Position numbers and translations under genes: made by a program
From: CAVQAH01 sp963784195
Lineage (GTDB): Bacteria > Acidobacteriota > Vicinamibacteria > Vicinamibacterales > 2-12-FULL-66-21
Reading direction: 5' to 3'
Length of the DNA stretch: 64,000 nt
NCBI GenBank assembly: GCA_963784195.1
Contig: CAWARA010000020.1
Coordinates: 496,001 to 560,000, forward strand
Shown: in pieces, positions 54,496 to 62,403 of the stretch
Layout: each line of letters starts with the position of its first letter
Position numbering within the stretch: the stretch's first letter is position 1
Notes under the pieces: model-generated
What the model was told of the DNA's origin: nothing
Seen by the model: only the letters and a program-made list of their open reading frames with translations
Databases searched by the model: none

Positions 54496-56730
54496 GAGGC
54501 CAACGCTTTGCTCTGGACCGAGAGCGCATCGAACAGCCGCTCGGGCGTCAGCGGCAGCGTGCGGACATCTGCGCCAGTCGCGTGCGCGACGGCGTTGGCG
54601 ATGGCCGGTGCCGGACCATCCATGGGCAGCTCACCAATGCCTTTGGCACCCGCCGGACCGTGTGCATACGGGCGCTCCTCGAAGAACACCCGAATGGGCG
54701 GAAGATCCATCGAGGTCGGCATGATGTAGTTCGTCATCTGCGAGTTCACCATCCGCCCGTCTCGCCAGGCCACCTCTTCGGAGAGCGCCCAACCAATGGC
54801 CTGCGCGATGCCGCCCTCGATCTGGCCTCCAGCCAGCACGGGGTTGATCACCTTGCCGACTTCCTGAACCGCGACGAAGTCATCGACGCGAATCTCGCAT
54901 GTCGTCGTGTCTACCGACACTTCTGCAACGTAGACTGCCCAGGCATAAGTGCCGTACGCGTCACCCTGATACCGCTGGTCATCCCACTTGAGACCTTCCG
55001 GAGGACTGTACCGCGCGCTCGCGCGGGCGGGCGTTCCCGACTTGCGCGCGTACTCCGCAGCGGCGTGCCGAAACTCCGCGGCGCTGTATTTCGCGGTCAG
55101 GCCGCCGTCGGACTGCAACTGTGCGAGAAGATTCTTCGCCGCGGTCTCGACCAGCCGGCCCACGACCATGCACGTCCGAGAGGCGACCGTGGGGCCGCTG
55201 TCGGGAACCACCGCCGTATCAGGCTGTGCGATCTCGATGGCCTCCACCGGCAGCCCGAGCGCGTCGGCGGCGATCTGCGAAAAGATCGTGATCGTTCCCT
55301 GACCGATCTCGGTGTTCGAGGTCAGGACGCGGACACGCCCTTCCGCGGTTGCTTCGACCTCGACCACCGAGGCGAGGTGCTCCTCGCCCGAACCCGTGAA
55401 ACCGGCGCCGTGCATGAACGCGGCGAAGCCAATCCCCTTTTTTGTGGGCGTGCCGGCATTCTCGGCCGCAAATCGCGCGCGCTTCTCGTGATAATTCGTC
55501 AGGGCCAACGCCCGATCGAGCAATCCCTGCATGTCGATCGGCTCGCGCATCACCTGACCGACAGCGCTCGTGTCGCCGGTCTTGATGAAATTCCTCCGGC
55601 GGAATTCCTCCGGCGGCAGGTCGAGCGCGGCGGCGACGCGGTCCATGTGCCGCTCGAGCGCGAAGAGGCTCTGCGGCGCCCCGAATCCGCGGAACGCGCC
55701 GTGGGGCGGAGCGTTCGTCGCAACGGCCCGCCCTCTCAGCCGGACGTTCGGACAATTGTACGGACCCGAGGCGTGAATCGTCCCGCGTGAGAGCACGACT
55801 GGCGACAGGGTGCAGTACGCGCCGCCGTCGATGACGAAGTCGATGTCCATCGCGAGCAATCGGCCGTCCGCGGCCACCGCCGTGCGATGGCGTGTTCGCG
55901 ATGGGTGCCGCTTGGTCGTCGCGGCCATGTCTTCTGCGCGGTCGTACACGAGCTTCACGGGCCGTCCGGACTTCCACGCCAGCAACGCGGCGTGACCGGC
56001 GATCACCGATGGGTACTCTTCCTTGCCGCCAAAACCACCACCGGTTTCCATCTGCACGACGCGCACGCGGCCGGCCGGCAACGCGAACAACGACATCAGC
56101 GCGCGGTGCACGTAGTACGGACACTGCAACGAGCCCCAGACCGTAACCCCTTCGTCCGGGCTGGCGACAGCGATCATCCCGTTCGGTTCGATGTACAGCT
56201 GTTCCTGCGCGCCGGTTTCGTACTCACCTTCGACGACGAGATGTGCTTCGCTCCAGGCAGCTATCGACGTCGCCGTGCTCGACCTGATAACTCTTGAAGA
56301 TGTTGTCCGCGCCCCAGATCACCTCGCGGGCCGCGAGCGAGTCCTCGATCGTGAAGACAGGTGGCAGCGGCGCAATTCGAAGCGTGACGCGCTGACGCGC
56401 CAGCTCCGCCATGTGTTTGTCGGGGTGGGCCAGAAGGACAACGGGCTCTTCGGGGTGGTTGATTTGCCCGTCAGCCAGAGCGGGCTGATCGTCGACGATC
56501 AGCGTCACGCGGTTCGAACCGGGAACGTCCTTCGCGGTGACGATCGTGAACTCATCCCAGGGGATCGATGGATGGAAGTCGATGCCCAGGAGCGTCCCCC
56601 GCGGAACCGGGCTGCGCACCGTCACGCCATGCAGCATTCCCGGAAGGACCATGTCGTCGACATACCGGGCCTGACCGGTAACCTTGGCCCGCCCTTCGCG
56701 CCGAACGACTGAAGTGCCGATGAGAGGCAT
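54492..56730 (-). CDS. Molybdenum hydroxylase, large molybdopterin subunit, one frameshift
   Basis: The catalytic subunit, about 745 residues, starting at ATG 56730 (MPLIGTSVVRREGRAKVTGQARYVDD). The frame shifts by one base near 56265: GDVDS continues in the other frame as AWSEAHLVVEGEYETGAQEQLYIEPN. Cofactor motifs are GGGFGGKEEYP, GAFRGFGAPQ and TGSGEEHLASV, and the catalytic glutamate is in AKGIGELP. The loop GAFRGFGAPQ is the xanthine dehydrogenase/aldehyde oxidase type; the AYRCSFR loop of true CO dehydrogenase is missing. Substrate is therefore likely a purine, aldehyde or N-heterocycle. First gene of the operon; a family A palindrome lies just upstream, and no cofactor maturation gene is in the window. 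Confidence 0.9.
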
Positions 56731-56738
56731 AACCTTCG

Positions 56739-56824
56739 TGTCCGTAGTCCGTGGTCCGTAGTCCGTAGTCCGTAGTTCGTGGCCCTTTCGGCGAGACACG
56801 GACCACGAACCACGGACTACGGCA
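56739..56824. repeat. GTNGTCC-word palindrome (family A), copy 6
   Basis: Left arm: GTGTCC, GTAGTCC, GTGGTCC, GTAGTCC, GTAGTCC, GTAGTTC, GTGGCCC. Right arm: GGACCAC, GAACCAC, GGACTAC. The centre TTTCGGCGAGACAC resembles that of copy 4. It begins nine bases before the large-subunit start and ends nine bases before the stop of the zinc peptidase gene. Confidence 0.85.
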
Positions 56825-56832
56825 GTTCGGTG

Positions 56833-57687
56833 TTATTGAAACGTCTCACACGCCCTCGGGTCACCGCTATCGAACCCGCGGCGGAACCAGGTAACGCGCT
56901 GCTCGGACGTACCGTGAGTGAAGCGGTCTGGCGCGACGCGGCCGCCAGCCATCCGCTGCAACCGGTCGTCGCCGATCGACGCGGCGGCATTCAGCCCCTC
57001 TTCCAAATCGCCCGGTTCGAGCTCGACTCTGCCCTGCTGGCTGCGGCCCGGCCGTGCGGCGTGGTGACCCCAGACGCCGGAGAAGCAGTCTGCCTGCAGC
57101 TCCATCCGTACCGACAGCGCATTGCGCTGGTCTGGACGCGCTTGCTGCATCTGCCGGACCTGCGACTCGACGCCGATCAACGCCTGCACGTGATGCCCCA
57201 GTTCGTGCGTCAGGACGTAGGCCTGCGCAAAATCACCTGGAGCGCCGAACCGGCTGCGCAGCTCGCTGAAGAACCCGAGATCGAGATACACACGCTGGTC
57301 CGCGGGGCAGTAGAACGGCCCGGTCGCCGATTGCGCGAACCCGCACCCAGATTCAATCGCATCCCTGAACAGCCTCGTCGTCGTCCTGCGATACCGGTCG
57401 CCGAGCAGGCCGCCCCAGAGGCCCTGCGCGTCCTCCATCACGGCATCGACGAAGTCGACCATCTTCTCCTCGTCGGGCGACGACGCGACGGGACCTCCGG
57501 TGGTGGGTGCCGTGTCAGGCATGGGGACGCCCCCACCGCCAATGAGCGACAGAAAATCCACGCCGGTGAGCCATGTAAGCAGCAGCACGACGAGGAGGCC
57601 ACCCAGGCCGATACCTCCCATACGCATCCCGCCCGATCGGCCGCGCAGGTCCTCGACGTTGCCGCGATCTCCAGGGGTCCATTTCAT
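56833..57687 (-). CDS. Neutral zinc metallopeptidase (YpfJ/KPN family)
   Basis: A 284-residue membrane-anchored peptidase starting at ATG 57687 (MKWTPGDRGNVEDLRGRSG). One helix (GIGLGGLLVVLLLTWLTGVDFLSLI) is followed by a short Pro/Gly linker and the catalytic domain. The zinc motif is HELGHH in AYVLTHELGHHVQALIG, preceded by CGFAQSATGPFYCPADQRVYLDLGFF and followed by MELQADCFSGVWGHHA, which holds the third ligand. These are the complete signature of the putative neutral zinc metallopeptidase family. Its substrate is unknown. It is the only gene in its interval and is flanked by repeats on both sides. Confidence 0.92.
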   Translation of the reverse strand: MKWTPGDRGNVEDLRGRSGGMRMGGIGLGGLLVVLLLTWLTGVDFLSLIGGGGVPMPDTAPTTGGPVASSPDEEKMVDFVDAVMEDAQGLWGGLLGDRYRRTTTRLFRDAIESGCGFAQSATGPFYCPADQRVYLDLGFFSELRSRFGAPGDFAQAYVLTHELGHHVQALIGVESQVRQMQQARPDQRNALSVRMELQADCFSGVWGHHAARPGRSQQGRVELEPGDLEEGLNAAASIGDDRLQRMAGGRVAPDRFTHGTSEQRVTWFRRGFDSGDPRACETFQ

Positions 57688-57722
57688 GGCTCTGCTCCTG
57701 ACATTCGAAGAACTTACGCTGT

Positions 57723-57754
57723 CAACTCCCAAAATCCAACTCCCAAGCACTCTC
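57723..57754. repeat. GTTGGGA-word repeat, short copy (family B)
   Basis: The words CAACTCC, CAAAATC, CAACTCC, CAAGCAC lie between the zinc peptidase start and the stop of the MATE gene. Confidence 0.55.
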
Positions 57755-57771
57755 AGCGGATAACGTCCTTT

Positions 57772-59241
57772 TCAGTCCACAACAATATCCCTCCACTTCC
57801 CCTGACGGAAGCGTAGAACGCTCAACGTACAGCGGGTGCAATGGCCGAGCAGGATGGCTGTCCAGACGCCCGACGCCTCGAGTTTCCCCATGCTCTGGAG
57901 CACCGCGCACAACCCGATCGGCAGGAGGACCTGAGACACAATCGAGATGTACAGGGGACTGCGCGTGTCGCCGGTTCCCTGCAGGCCGCCGGTATACGTC
58001 AACGCGACGGTGATGAAGAATCCTGACACGCTGAGATACCGCAGCAACTCGGTTCCGATGGATACGACCACCGGATCCTGCACGCCGAAGATTGCCAGCA
58101 GATAGCTGGGAATCAAGATGAAGAGCGCGCCGATGAAGGCCGCGACGCAGAGTCCGATTCGCGCGGCCAGGTGAACGGCGCGCATGCTGCGCTCGGGATG
58201 CCCGGCGCCGAGATTCTGACCCGCAACCGCCGCAGCGGCGCCCATCAGCCCAACCGATGTCCAGGTAATCAGCGAGAACAGCTCCGCGTAACCAACGGCG
58301 TACGCGGCCTGCGCCTCGGCACTGTGTTCAAGGGAACCGATGAATCGCAGGAGCATGACGCCGCCGATGTTCATCGCCACGCCCTGAATGCCAGCCGGCA
58401 GTCCAAACCGGAACAGCGAGCGGATGATTTCCCAGTCCGGTTTCAGCGACATCGATCGCGGGAAGTGAATGACGAGGCGGCCGGCGAAGATCATCCAGAG
58501 CGCCGCGGCCGACACGATCCCGCTCGCGATCACGGTCCCCAGCGCAGCGCCTCGCGTACCCAATCTCGGGAACGGTCCGGCGCCAGTAATAAGCACCACG
58601 TTCAGGGTGATATTGAGGATAGTCAGCCAGACGCCGAGCCGCAGTGGCGTCCGCGCGTCGCCAGCCGATCGCAGCGCGCCTCCCAGCATGAAGAACAGCA
58701 GCAAGCCGATGCTGTACATGAACATCGTCCGCAGGTACGGCAGGGCCTCGGCACGGACCGCGGGCGTCGCATTCACCAGCTCCAGCAAGTAGGGCGAGGC
58801 CACGTAGCCGATCGGCGCCATGATGCCGAGCGCGATGACGACGGCGGTCAGGAACGCCTGATAGACCGTGCGGTTCACGCGTTCCGGCTGATTCGCGCCG
58901 GCAAAGCGCGCGACGAGCACACCCATCCCGGTGAACAACGAGCTGATGAACACGATGACGACCAGGAAGATCTGCCAGCTGACCCCAATCGCGGCATTCG
59001 CGGTGAAACCCACGAAGTGGCCCACGAGTGCGTGGTCGATGATCCCCTGCAGCCCTCCGATGGCGTTCTGGAGCACGGTCGGCCAGGCAATCTTCCAGAC
59101 CGCAGGTCCGAGCGGACCTTCGACAATGCTGCGATCGAGCCGGCGAGCGCCGACTCTGCCGGCGGAGGGGGCGCTGGATGTGGCCGCGCCGGACGAGCCT
59201 GCGGCGGCATCGCCTCCCGCAACCGAGCCGCTTTGCTTCAT
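57772..59241 (-). CDS. MATE-family multidrug/metabolite exporter
   Basis: A 489-residue transporter with twelve membrane helices in two bundles. Helix 1 is VWKIAWPTVLQNAIGGLQGIIDHALVGHFVG, and the second bundle starts near SLFRFGLPAGIQGVAMNIGGVMLLRFIG. FISSLFTGMGVLVARFAGA and VGLMGAAAAVAGQNLGAGHPERS are the matching helix 2-3 regions of the MATE fold. It exports cationic compounds against Na+ or H+ (family knowledge). The first 35 residues are low-complexity Ala/Gly/Ser and cytoplasmic. Its start overlaps the VOC gene stop by four bases (ATGA 59238-59241), so the exporter is co-translated with that protein. Confidence 0.92.
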   Translation of the reverse strand: MKQSGSVAGGDAAAGSSGAATSSAPSAGRVGARRLDRSIVEGPLGPAVWKIAWPTVLQNAIGGLQGIIDHALVGHFVGFTANAAIGVSWQIFLVVIVFISSLFTGMGVLVARFAGANQPERVNRTVYQAFLTAVVIALGIMAPIGYVASPYLLELVNATPAVRAEALPYLRTMFMYSIGLLLFFMLGGALRSAGDARTPLRLGVWLTILNITLNVVLITGAGPFPRLGTRGAALGTVIASGIVSAAALWMIFAGRLVIHFPRSMSLKPDWEIIRSLFRFGLPAGIQGVAMNIGGVMLLRFIGSLEHSAEAQAAYAVGYAELFSLITWTSVGLMGAAAAVAGQNLGAGHPERSMRAVHLAARIGLCVAAFIGALFILIPSYLLAIFGVQDPVVVSIGTELLRYLSVSGFFITVALTYTGGLQGTGDTRSPLYISIVSQVLLPIGLCAVLQSMGKLEASGVWTAILLGHCTRCTLSVLRFRQGKWRDIVVD

Positions 59242-60161
59242 CGCAAGGCCTTGATGGCGCGCCTGACGTCGGCGTGTGCGAGGACGACGGCCGGCTGACG
59301 CTGCAACGCTTCGAAATATCGGCGTGCAAACGCCTCGCCGGTTTCAGAGGGTGTGAGCAAACGCTCGACCTGCTCGACTAGCGCGGTGCCATCGGCCGCT
59401 GTTGACGGGGCCTCGGGCTCGACCGTCTGATCGATCCGTACGACCAGCTCCGATAGCGCGTGGAGCCAGGCGAACCACGGATCGTTGATGACAAGCTGCA
59501 ACAACGAATAGTTGGATGGCACTCGTCCCCGATCCATCTCGTAGGCGGATCGGGCATCGTCCAGCAACACCTTGTGCAGATTCAGCAGCCGGCCCCGCAG
59601 TTCGCGGAGCAGGGAGCGCACCCCTTCGTCCATCGGGGTGTAAGGTGATGGCGGCTGCGAGGGTTCCGGGGCACGCGCGGTGGCAGCCGCGCGGAGGGCC
59701 TCGAGATCGAGCGGCGCGGTCACCATCTGCAGCGAGCCGTCCGCAGCTCTCGGCCAGTCCTGCCGCGCACGATCCCAGTAGAGCTCTATCCCGTTGCCAT
59801 CGGGGTCGCGAAGATAAAGGGCCTCGCTGACGCCGTGATCGCTGGCGCCCTCGAGAGGAATGCCTGCCTGGTCGAGCCGTAGCAGCGCCTCACCAAGCGC
59901 TGCGCGATCGGGATATCGGATGGCGAGGTGATAGAGGCCGGTCGTGCCCGATGCCGGCGGCTGCCCGCCGCGGCTTTCCCAGGTATTCAGACCAATGTGA
60001 TGGTGATAGCCGCCGGCGCTGAGAAACGCGGCGCTCGCGCCCATCCGCTGTGTCACATCGAATCCCAGGATGCCCTGGTAGAAGGCCAACGCTCGATCGA
60101 GATCTGCAACTTTCAGGTGCACGTGGCCGATGTCGACTTTGGGGTTGATGGGCTTGTTCAT
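59238..60161 (-). CDS. VOC-family dioxygenase-like protein with an extra helical domain
   Basis: A 307-residue protein. Residues 1-155 form a vicinal oxygen chelate protein of the extradiol dioxygenase/glyoxalase type: GHVHLKVADLDRALAFYQGILGFDVTQRMGASAAFLSAGGYHHHIGLNTW, then LYHLAIRYPDR and LYLRDPDGNGIELYWDR. Possible metal ligands are His in GHVHL, His in GLYHLA and Glu in IELYWD. Residues 180-307 are a separate helical domain (VRSLLRELRGRLLNLHKVLLDDARSAYEMDRGRVPSNYSLLQLVINDPWFAWLHALSELVVRIDQTVE), which I have seen as a stand-alone uncharacterised protein. The fusion and its coupling to a MATE exporter suggest handling of a toxic or aromatic metabolite. Confidence 0.85.
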   Translation of the reverse strand: MNKPINPKVDIGHVHLKVADLDRALAFYQGILGFDVTQRMGASAAFLSAGGYHHHIGLNTWESRGGQPPASGTTGLYHLAIRYPDRAALGEALLRLDQAGIPLEGASDHGVSEALYLRDPDGNGIELYWDRARQDWPRAADGSLQMVTAPLDLEALRAAATARAPEPSQPPSPYTPMDEGVRSLLRELRGRLLNLHKVLLDDARSAYEMDRGRVPSNYSLLQLVINDPWFAWLHALSELVVRIDQTVEPEAPSTAADGTALVEQVERLLTPSETGEAFARRYFEALQRQPAVVLAHADVRRAIKALR

Positions 60162-60188
60162 ATGGCTCTAGGCTGCCGCCGCTCCTGC

Positions 60189-60301
60189 CATGGTTCGTGG
60201 TCAGTGGTCCGTTGCTCGAAGAAGCCTTTCGAGCGACGAGCTACGAACAACGACTGCGGTCAGCAGCTGCCACCGCCTCCCCCATAATCCGTAGTCCGAC
60301 C
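60189..60301. repeat. GTNGTCC-word palindrome (family A), copy 7
   Basis: Left arm: GGTTC, GTGGTCA, GTGGTCC, GTTGCTC. Right arm: GAGCGAC, GAGCTAC, GAACAAC, GACTGCGG. The centre GAAGAAGCCTTTC is close to that of copy 2. A stray word pair (CCGTAGTCC) follows at 60290-60298. It lies between the divergent VOC gene and the small hypothetical gene. Confidence 0.8.
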
Positions 60302-60373
60302 TCACTAAATCAAGAACAACTCATCTATAGCACGCTGGTGGTGTTCTTGCAGTGCGGCGGGCTGGAGGTCGCG

Positions 60374-60925
60374 GTGGCTGAAGTTTTTGTGCAGTTTACA
60401 GACCCGGTGATCGCTGCCGACGGTCGGATTTACCATGCGCGCGCGTGCGGTGGCGAAATGCCTGACGGACTCTGGCAAGGATGGATCGAGTTCGAGCCGG
60501 CCGCGGGCGGAATCGTCCTGCGGTCGGGCAGGGAGACGACACAGCCGAAGCGCGAGGATGCGATCTATTGGGCGACGGGCCTTACAGCTGTGTATCTCGA
60601 GGGCGCGCTGGAACGGGCGCTGAAACCGCTGGTGCGAACTCCCCGTGCGCCAGTGGACGTGCGGCCGACCTACGACAGGCCAGCCGACGACTTCGCTGCG
60701 CCGCCCGCGGCCGAGAGCATCCTCAATCCTTTTTCTGTGTATCGCAAGGGGGAAGCGCTGCTGCGGAGCCAGCTCTCCGCGCTGTCGGCCTGGCACCTGG
60801 TGAACATCATTCGCGCGCACGACCTGAGCGACCTGGATCCGGCGGTGCTCGATACCATGCAGGCGCCGGTGCTCGTCGAGCTGATCGTCACCTCGGTGCG
60901 TTCGCTGATGCTGTCGCCTGAATAG
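60374..60925 (+). CDS. Conserved hypothetical protein
   Basis: A 183-residue cytoplasmic protein with GTG start at 60374, five bases after GGAGG. The N-terminal half reads VFVQFTDPVIAADGRIYHARACGGEMPDGLWQGWIEFEP and RETTQPKREDAIYWATGLTAVYLEGALERAL, a compact alpha/beta domain that I have seen only in unnamed proteins. The C-terminal half (FSVYRKGEALLRSQLSALSAWHLVNIIRAHDLSDLD) is helical. No catalytic motif, membrane helix or signal peptide is visible. Its 3' end overlaps the DinB gene by 38 bases, convergent. Confidence 0.75.
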   Translation: MAEVFVQFTDPVIAADGRIYHARACGGEMPDGLWQGWIEFEPAAGGIVLRSGRETTQPKREDAIYWATGLTAVYLEGALERALKPLVRTPRAPVDVRPTYDRPADDFAAPPAAESILNPFSVYRKGEALLRSQLSALSAWHLVNIIRAHDLSDLDPAVLDTMQAPVLVELIVTSVRSLMLSPE

Positions 60926-61430
60926 AGCCGAGCCCGCGCAGAATCTTGCTGGTCGTCACGACCTGTCCTGCATGCCGCTGCGCATGTTCAGCCGTGTGGA
61001 ACAGGAGTCCCAGCACCGTCGTCGGCAAAGCCGCGCGGCCAATCGCGCGGGCCTCCTCCAGAGTCTGGTCTGGTGTTGCCCTCAACTGCTCCAGCGCTCC
61101 CTCCACCGCTCTTCTCAGATCGGCGAGCAGCGATTGCACATCCGTGCGTGGAGGATTCCTTTCGGCCTGCAATCGTGCACGCTGCGCATCGTTCAGCGTT
61201 TCGCCGCGGGCGTAGGTGAGCAGCCGATCGGTTGCGCCGGCCAGGTGCAAGAGATGAAACCCGACGCTGGCGGCGCCGCCGGGTGCCGTCCAGAGCTGGT
61301 CGGCGTTCAAACCCTCGACCGCCTGTTCCACATCCTCGACCGTCTGCAATAGCGCGTGCGCTGCCGGCTGAAGCCGAGGACTGACTCCCGAAACAGGGCC
61401 GCGCAGCCACACTTCTGGTTGACTGGACAT
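60888..61430 (-). CDS. DinB-family protein
   Basis: A 180-residue four-helix-bundle protein of the DinB/YfiT type. The three metal-binding histidines are expected at HLLHLAGATDRLLTYARGE (first His), LLFHTAEHAQRHAGQV (second and third). DinB-like proteins bind a divalent metal and include thiol-dependent S-transferases and damage-inducible proteins of unknown role. The start is ATG 61430 (MSSQPEVWLRGPV). No neighbour suggests a thiol cofactor pathway. Confidence 0.87.
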   Translation of the reverse strand: MSSQPEVWLRGPVSGVSPRLQPAAHALLQTVEDVEQAVEGLNADQLWTAPGGAASVGFHLLHLAGATDRLLTYARGETLNDAQRARLQAERNPPRTDVQSLLADLRRAVEGALEQLRATPDQTLEEARAIGRAALPTTVLGLLFHTAEHAQRHAGQVVTTSKILRGLGSIQATASANAPR

Positions 61431-61534
61431 GAGTGTTCGATTCTATACCGGACGGATCGGCGACTTTCGAGGGAGCGGAGGTCCGGACTTGCATCCGGAC
61501 TCAGCCAGCACGACAATGCCCGCGGAGGTGTCTC

Positions 61535-62381
61535 GTGAACGCTGGCCGTATGCACGGATCTCGGGGTTTACGGTGGTTGGTTCTTGCTCTGGCGATCGGG
61601 GCAACCCTCGTGCATCCTCTCGCCCGGACGGTGCCGGCGCAGACCGCCGGCGTCGAAACCTGGACGGATGCACAGATTGAGGAGTTCCTGTCCAAAGCGA
61701 AGATCGTTCGGACCAAAGGGATACCGAAGGGCGTCACGAACTCGATTCGCGCCACCCTTTCCGACGGCGTCGTCGAACACGACGCGCATATTCAACAAGT
61801 CGACGAACGGAAGCAGTCCGGGCCTGCTGCACAAGGCTCGGAGCTGAACTTCCGCGACAGTTGGGCGTTCAACGTGGCGGCCTACCGGCTGGATCGGCTG
61901 ATCGGCCTGAAGCTCGTCCCGGTCAGCGTCTCACGCGACTACAAGTCGAAGTCGTCAGCCTTCACGTGGTGGATCGATGGCGTGATGATGGATGAAGGCG
62001 AACGTCTGAAGAAGAACCTGCAGCCGCCGAGCCCGGCCAAGTGGAACGAATACATGCAGCTCATTCGCATCTTCGACCAGCTGATTTACAACGTCGATCG
62101 CAACATGGGCAATCTGATCATCACCAAGGACTGGCACGTGTGGGCGATCGATCACACACGGGCGTTCCGGCTGCACAAGGAGACTCAAGAATCCGACCAG
62201 CATCACGCGGTGTGACAAGGCCGTGTTCGACGGACTGAAGCATCTGGACTCCACAAAGCTGAAGGCTGCGATGGATGAATTCCTGAGCGAGTGGGAGCGC
62301 GACGCCATCCTCGCGCGACGCGATGCGATTGTCGCGATTCTCGAAAAGAACGGCCCGGGCGCGCTGTTCACCCGGCAATAG
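61535..62381 (+). CDS. Secreted kinase-like (HipA/PI3K-fold type) hypothetical protein, one frameshift
   Basis: The protein starts at GTG 61535 after GGAGGTGTCTC and has a signal peptide (LRWLVLALAIGATLVHPLARTVPAQ). Residue segments IVRTKGIPKGVTNSIRATLSDG, FRDSWAFNVAAYRLDRLIGLKLVPVSVSR, LIRIFDQLIYNVDRNMGNLIITKDWHVWAIDHTRAFRLH resemble the order of an atypical kinase: an Asn/Asp catalytic loop (NVDRNMGN) and an IDH metal motif. HipA, PI3K-like and FAM20-like kinases share this layout (family knowledge). The frame breaks near 62195; one base on it continues as ITRCDKAVFDGLKHLDSTKLKAAMDEFLSEWERDAILARRDAIVAILEK to TAG 62379-62381, total about 281 residues. Kinase activity is not proven. Confidence 0.65.
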
Positions 62382-62403
62382 GCTTCCGGCTTCCCTTACT
62401 CCT

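Noticed and set aside
54492..56730. Form I CO dehydrogenase
   Set aside because: The large subunit lacks the AYRCSFR active-site loop and has the xanthine dehydrogenase-type GAFRGFGAPQ.
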